Shown here in pieces: positions 61,968 through 64,000 of a stretch of DNA of 64,000 bases. The DNA is from Sulfuricurvum sp. (lineage in GTDB: Bacteria > Campylobacterota > Campylobacteria > Campylobacterales > Sulfurimonadaceae): the NCBI GenBank assembly GCA_024637295.1, contig JAGXFL010000001.1, positions 190,215 through 254,214 of the forward strand. The letters run 5' to 3'. The first letter of the stretch is position 1, and each line of letters starts with the position of its first letter. Position numbers and translations under genes: made by a program. The notes beneath the pieces are model-generated. The model worked only from the letters and a program-made list of their open reading frames with translations. It was not told where the DNA came from and made no database searches.

Positions 61968-63841
61968 TAAAGAATCTATTTAAATTCACCTCCTTGAGTT
62001 TTCGCGCCCAACTGATCTATGGCATCGGATTTTTCTTGACATTTCTAATTTTTATTTTTATTTATATAGAAACGTCTAATAACAATACCTCTACACGCAA
62101 AAGGGAGATGACCCAAGCTGCTGATAGCAGTTTGGTTTTTGCGTCGATGGTGAAAACATGGATGATGAGTAATGATTATGTAGGACTGGAAGAAGCTCTT
62201 GACAATTTTTCGATGTATGATGATTTGATATTCGCTGCGGTTATTAGTATGGATGGAAAAGTGATTGCCCATACTGATAGAAGTCTACTAGGTGAATATG
62301 TAGCCGACAAAGAGCGTATTTTATTTTTGAAACAAGCGCATAAGAAGCAAGACACTAAAGTGAAGATTTTACAGTATAGAGATTATATCGATATTTTCAA
62401 AGTGATTCACAATAATGACCAGCATATTGGAATGATTCATCTCCGGTTTGACCAACAACAAGCAGCACATGAGATAGCGATGAGAATTTATGAAGGGGTG
62501 GGCTTTGGATTGTTGTATCTCTTAGCTACCTTTGTGGTGCTTTATCTGATCGTCAACACATTTACTAGGCGACTTTCATCTCTGTTTGAAACCATTAGAC
62601 AAGTACATAAAGGAGATAAAGAGGTAAGAGCTGTTGAAGATGGCACGGGTGAGTTGAACATTTTATCTCATGAGTTTAATCTGATGCTAGATGCGATCAC
62701 ATTGGGAGAAAAAGTCTTGCAAAAAACAAAAGAGCAATTAGACTATGCTGTCAAGGGAACCCGTGATGGACTTTGGGACTGGGATGTTGATACTGACACC
62801 ATCTATTTCTCCCCACGATTTAAAGAGATAATGGGATATGAAGACAATGAGTTTCCAAACTCGCTAAAAGCATGGGAAGCAAGTATCCATCCTGATGATA
62901 TGGCAAAAGTTACACAAGCGATTGAATTGAGTCACTCAAAGCCAGGTATTTTTTATGAGAGTATTCATCGTATTCTAAAAAAAGACGGAAATTGGATATG
63001 GGTAATGGATCGTGCTCAAACCATTTTTAATGAAGAAGGAAAAGCTGTCCGTATGGTCGGTTTTTACACCGATATCACCAAACAAAAACAGTTAGAACAG
63101 GAGCTTTTGGAACAAGAAGAGATGATGATCGCACAGTCACGACATGTGGCTATGGGAGAGATGATAGGGATGATCGCCCATCAATGGAGACAACCTATTA
63201 CCGTGATTGCGATGGGGGCTAATAATATGCTGGCCGATATTGCCCTGGAAGACGTTCATATTGAGAACTTCAAACATGAGTCACAGCAAATCCTAAAACA
63301 AACGGAGTATCTTTCTAAAACGATCGATGACTTCAGAACATTTTTCCGCCCAAATAAGGAAAAAGATGAAATCAAAGTCATCGATATTTTTAATGAAGCC
63401 CGGCAGATCATGGGTAAAAGTCTTGAAAACCATAATATCGAGCTTACTTTCGTCGATAACAGCAATGAGACCTTATTGACGTATTCGCGTGAACTGTTGC
63501 AGGTTGTTTTAAATCTTCTCAAAAATGCCAAAGAAGCGCTGGAAGCCAGGAATACAAAAGATCCATACATTAATGTCACTATCGAAAATTTAACGGAGAG
63601 TATCGTTTTCACGGTTTGTGATAATGGCGGCGGGATAGATAAGGCCATACTGGAACGAATCTTTGAGCCTTACTTCTCTACAAAAGATGACAAAACGGGA
63701 ACCGGATTGGGGCTTTATATGTCTAAAACGATTATTGAAAAGCATCTGCATGGAACCATTCGTGCCAGTAATGACGAAAAAGGTGCTTGTTTTACGATTG
63801 TACTACCAAGAATTTTTAATGGAGAGTCAACGAATGAATGA
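61964..63841 (+). CDS. HAMP-PAS sensor histidine kinase
   Basis: 625 residues: TM1 about 17-37, a periplasmic domain of about 145 residues, TM2 about 180-205, HAMP about 205-255, PAS with GLWDWDVDTDTIYFSPRF at about 270-380, a kinase domain with IAHQWRQPITVI (phosphoacceptor His at about 406), and DNGGGIDKAILERIF plus GTGLGLYMS in the ATPase domain. The HQWRQP box is typical of Campylobacterota kinases. It is coupled to the PhnD-like gene and followed by a response regulator gene overlapping by 8 bases. Confidence 0.92.
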   Translation: MIKNLFKFTSLSFRAQLIYGIGFFLTFLIFIFIYIETSNNNTSTRKREMTQAADSSLVFASMVKTWMMSNDYVGLEEALDNFSMYDDLIFAAVISMDGKVIAHTDRSLLGEYVADKERILFLKQAHKKQDTKVKILQYRDYIDIFKVIHNNDQHIGMIHLRFDQQQAAHEIAMRIYEGVGFGLLYLLATFVVLYLIVNTFTRRLSSLFETIRQVHKGDKEVRAVEDGTGELNILSHEFNLMLDAITLGEKVLQKTKEQLDYAVKGTRDGLWDWDVDTDTIYFSPRFKEIMGYEDNEFPNSLKAWEASIHPDDMAKVTQAIELSHSKPGIFYESIHRILKKDGNWIWVMDRAQTIFNEEGKAVRMVGFYTDITKQKQLEQELLEQEEMMIAQSRHVAMGEMIGMIAHQWRQPITVIAMGANNMLADIALEDVHIENFKHESQQILKQTEYLSKTIDDFRTFFRPNKEKDEIKVIDIFNEARQIMGKSLENHNIELTFVDNSNETLLTYSRELLQVVLNLLKNAKEALEARNTKDPYINVTIENLTESIVFTVCDNGGGIDKAILERIFEPYFSTKDDKTGTGLGLYMSKTIIEKHLHGTIRASNDEKGACFTIVLPRIFNGESTNE

Positions 63842-64000
63842 TTTACAGATAATACGTGAAAAAATCAACCCTTTGCGTGTATTGATTGTTGATGATGAAG
63901 ATGCTATACTCGAAGGGATGATTAGTTTTATGCAGAAGTTTTGTGGACATGTTGATGGTGCTAAGAATGGTGAGATTGCTTTGAAAATGGTACAGGAACA
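63834..64000 (+). CDS. response regulator, N-terminal part (cut by window end)
   Basis: The ATG at 63834 lies inside the kinase gene end. The visible 55 residues are the start of a receiver domain (RVLIVDDEDAILEGM, acidic pocket Asp pair). The phosphoacceptor and any output domain are beyond the window, so the type of regulator cannot be stated. It is the likely partner of the kinase. Confidence 0.8.
   Translation, partial: MNDLQIIREKINPLRVLIVDDEDAILEGMISFMQKFCGHVDGAKNGEIALKMVQE

Overview
The window looks like a chromosomal stretch of a sulfur-oxidising member of the Campylobacterota (Epsilonproteobacteria), most like Sulfuricurvum or Sulfurimonas. The assignment is inferred from gene content and neighbourhoods, not from a database search. 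It rests on the fliL-acpS pair, the nadE-lpxK-thrC neighbourhood known from Campylobacter, epsilon-type LpxB and CmoB sequences, an FCSD-like sulfide dehydrogenase operon, many HAMP/PAS sensors, and moderate GC content with TATAAT-type -10 boxes. Genes are packed tightly and no gap exceeds 300 bases. No rRNA, tRNA, CRISPR array, insertion sequence or integrase was seen.

Layout. 1-3 kb: end of argD, a MidA-like methyltransferase, thiS and rlmI. 3.1-6.0 kb: an outer-membrane barrel, a periplasmic binding-domain protein and an HD-GYP phosphodiesterase in one overlapping operon. 6.1-9.6 kb: an SQR-fold flavoprotein and katG. 9.6-14.1 kb: phnA, acpS, fliL, a lipoprotein/periplasmic protein/MlaE trio, and carbonic anhydrase. 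14.1-19.1 kb: radA, ftsY, a TlpA-like protein, 5-formyl-THF cyclo-ligase and RNase Y. 19.1-22.8 kb: a c-type heme protein and a CDF transporter, then an AT-rich accessory island with a putative abortive-infection (putAbiC) gene broken at an A9 tract and a zeta-toxin-like kinase with a small helical partner. The kinase cassette is bounded by a 16-bp direct repeat. 22.8-34.2 kb: cmoB, nadE, an unusual DegT-family protein, lpxK, argB, a sensor kinase with a REC-EAL protein, and thrC. 34.2-41.1 kb: two SulP transporters flanking PPK2 and a DUF255 protein.

41.2-43.4 kb holds the most striking locus. It encodes a small exported peptide with four KCG motifs, a DUF692/MNIO iron oxidase, a DUF2063 protein and a DoxX protein. 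This is the layout of the recently described HvfABCD/bufferin metal-binding RiPP systems. dsbD follows directly.

45.3-64 kb: lpxB, a cytochrome c, a metal-ligand-free dihydroorotase homologue and chorismate mutase. Next comes a FccB-Rieske-cytochrome operon with tandem operator-like repeats upstream, then a B12/radical SAM protein, a ParA-like ATPase and YcaO. After these are a half-helicase with a KKPYGD-repeat tail, a polysaccharide deacetylase, a HI0933-type flavoprotein, a divergent HemF, and a PhnD-like lipoprotein with a PAS histidine kinase and a response regulator cut by the window edge.

Themes: sulfur and electron transfer (FCSD-Rieske-cytochrome, SQR-like protein, several cytochromes), envelope biogenesis (LpxB, LpxK, MlaE, FliL), metal and redox defence (KatG, Hvf-like system, DsbD, CDF), and periplasmic ligand sensing wired to c-di-GMP or two-component signalling.
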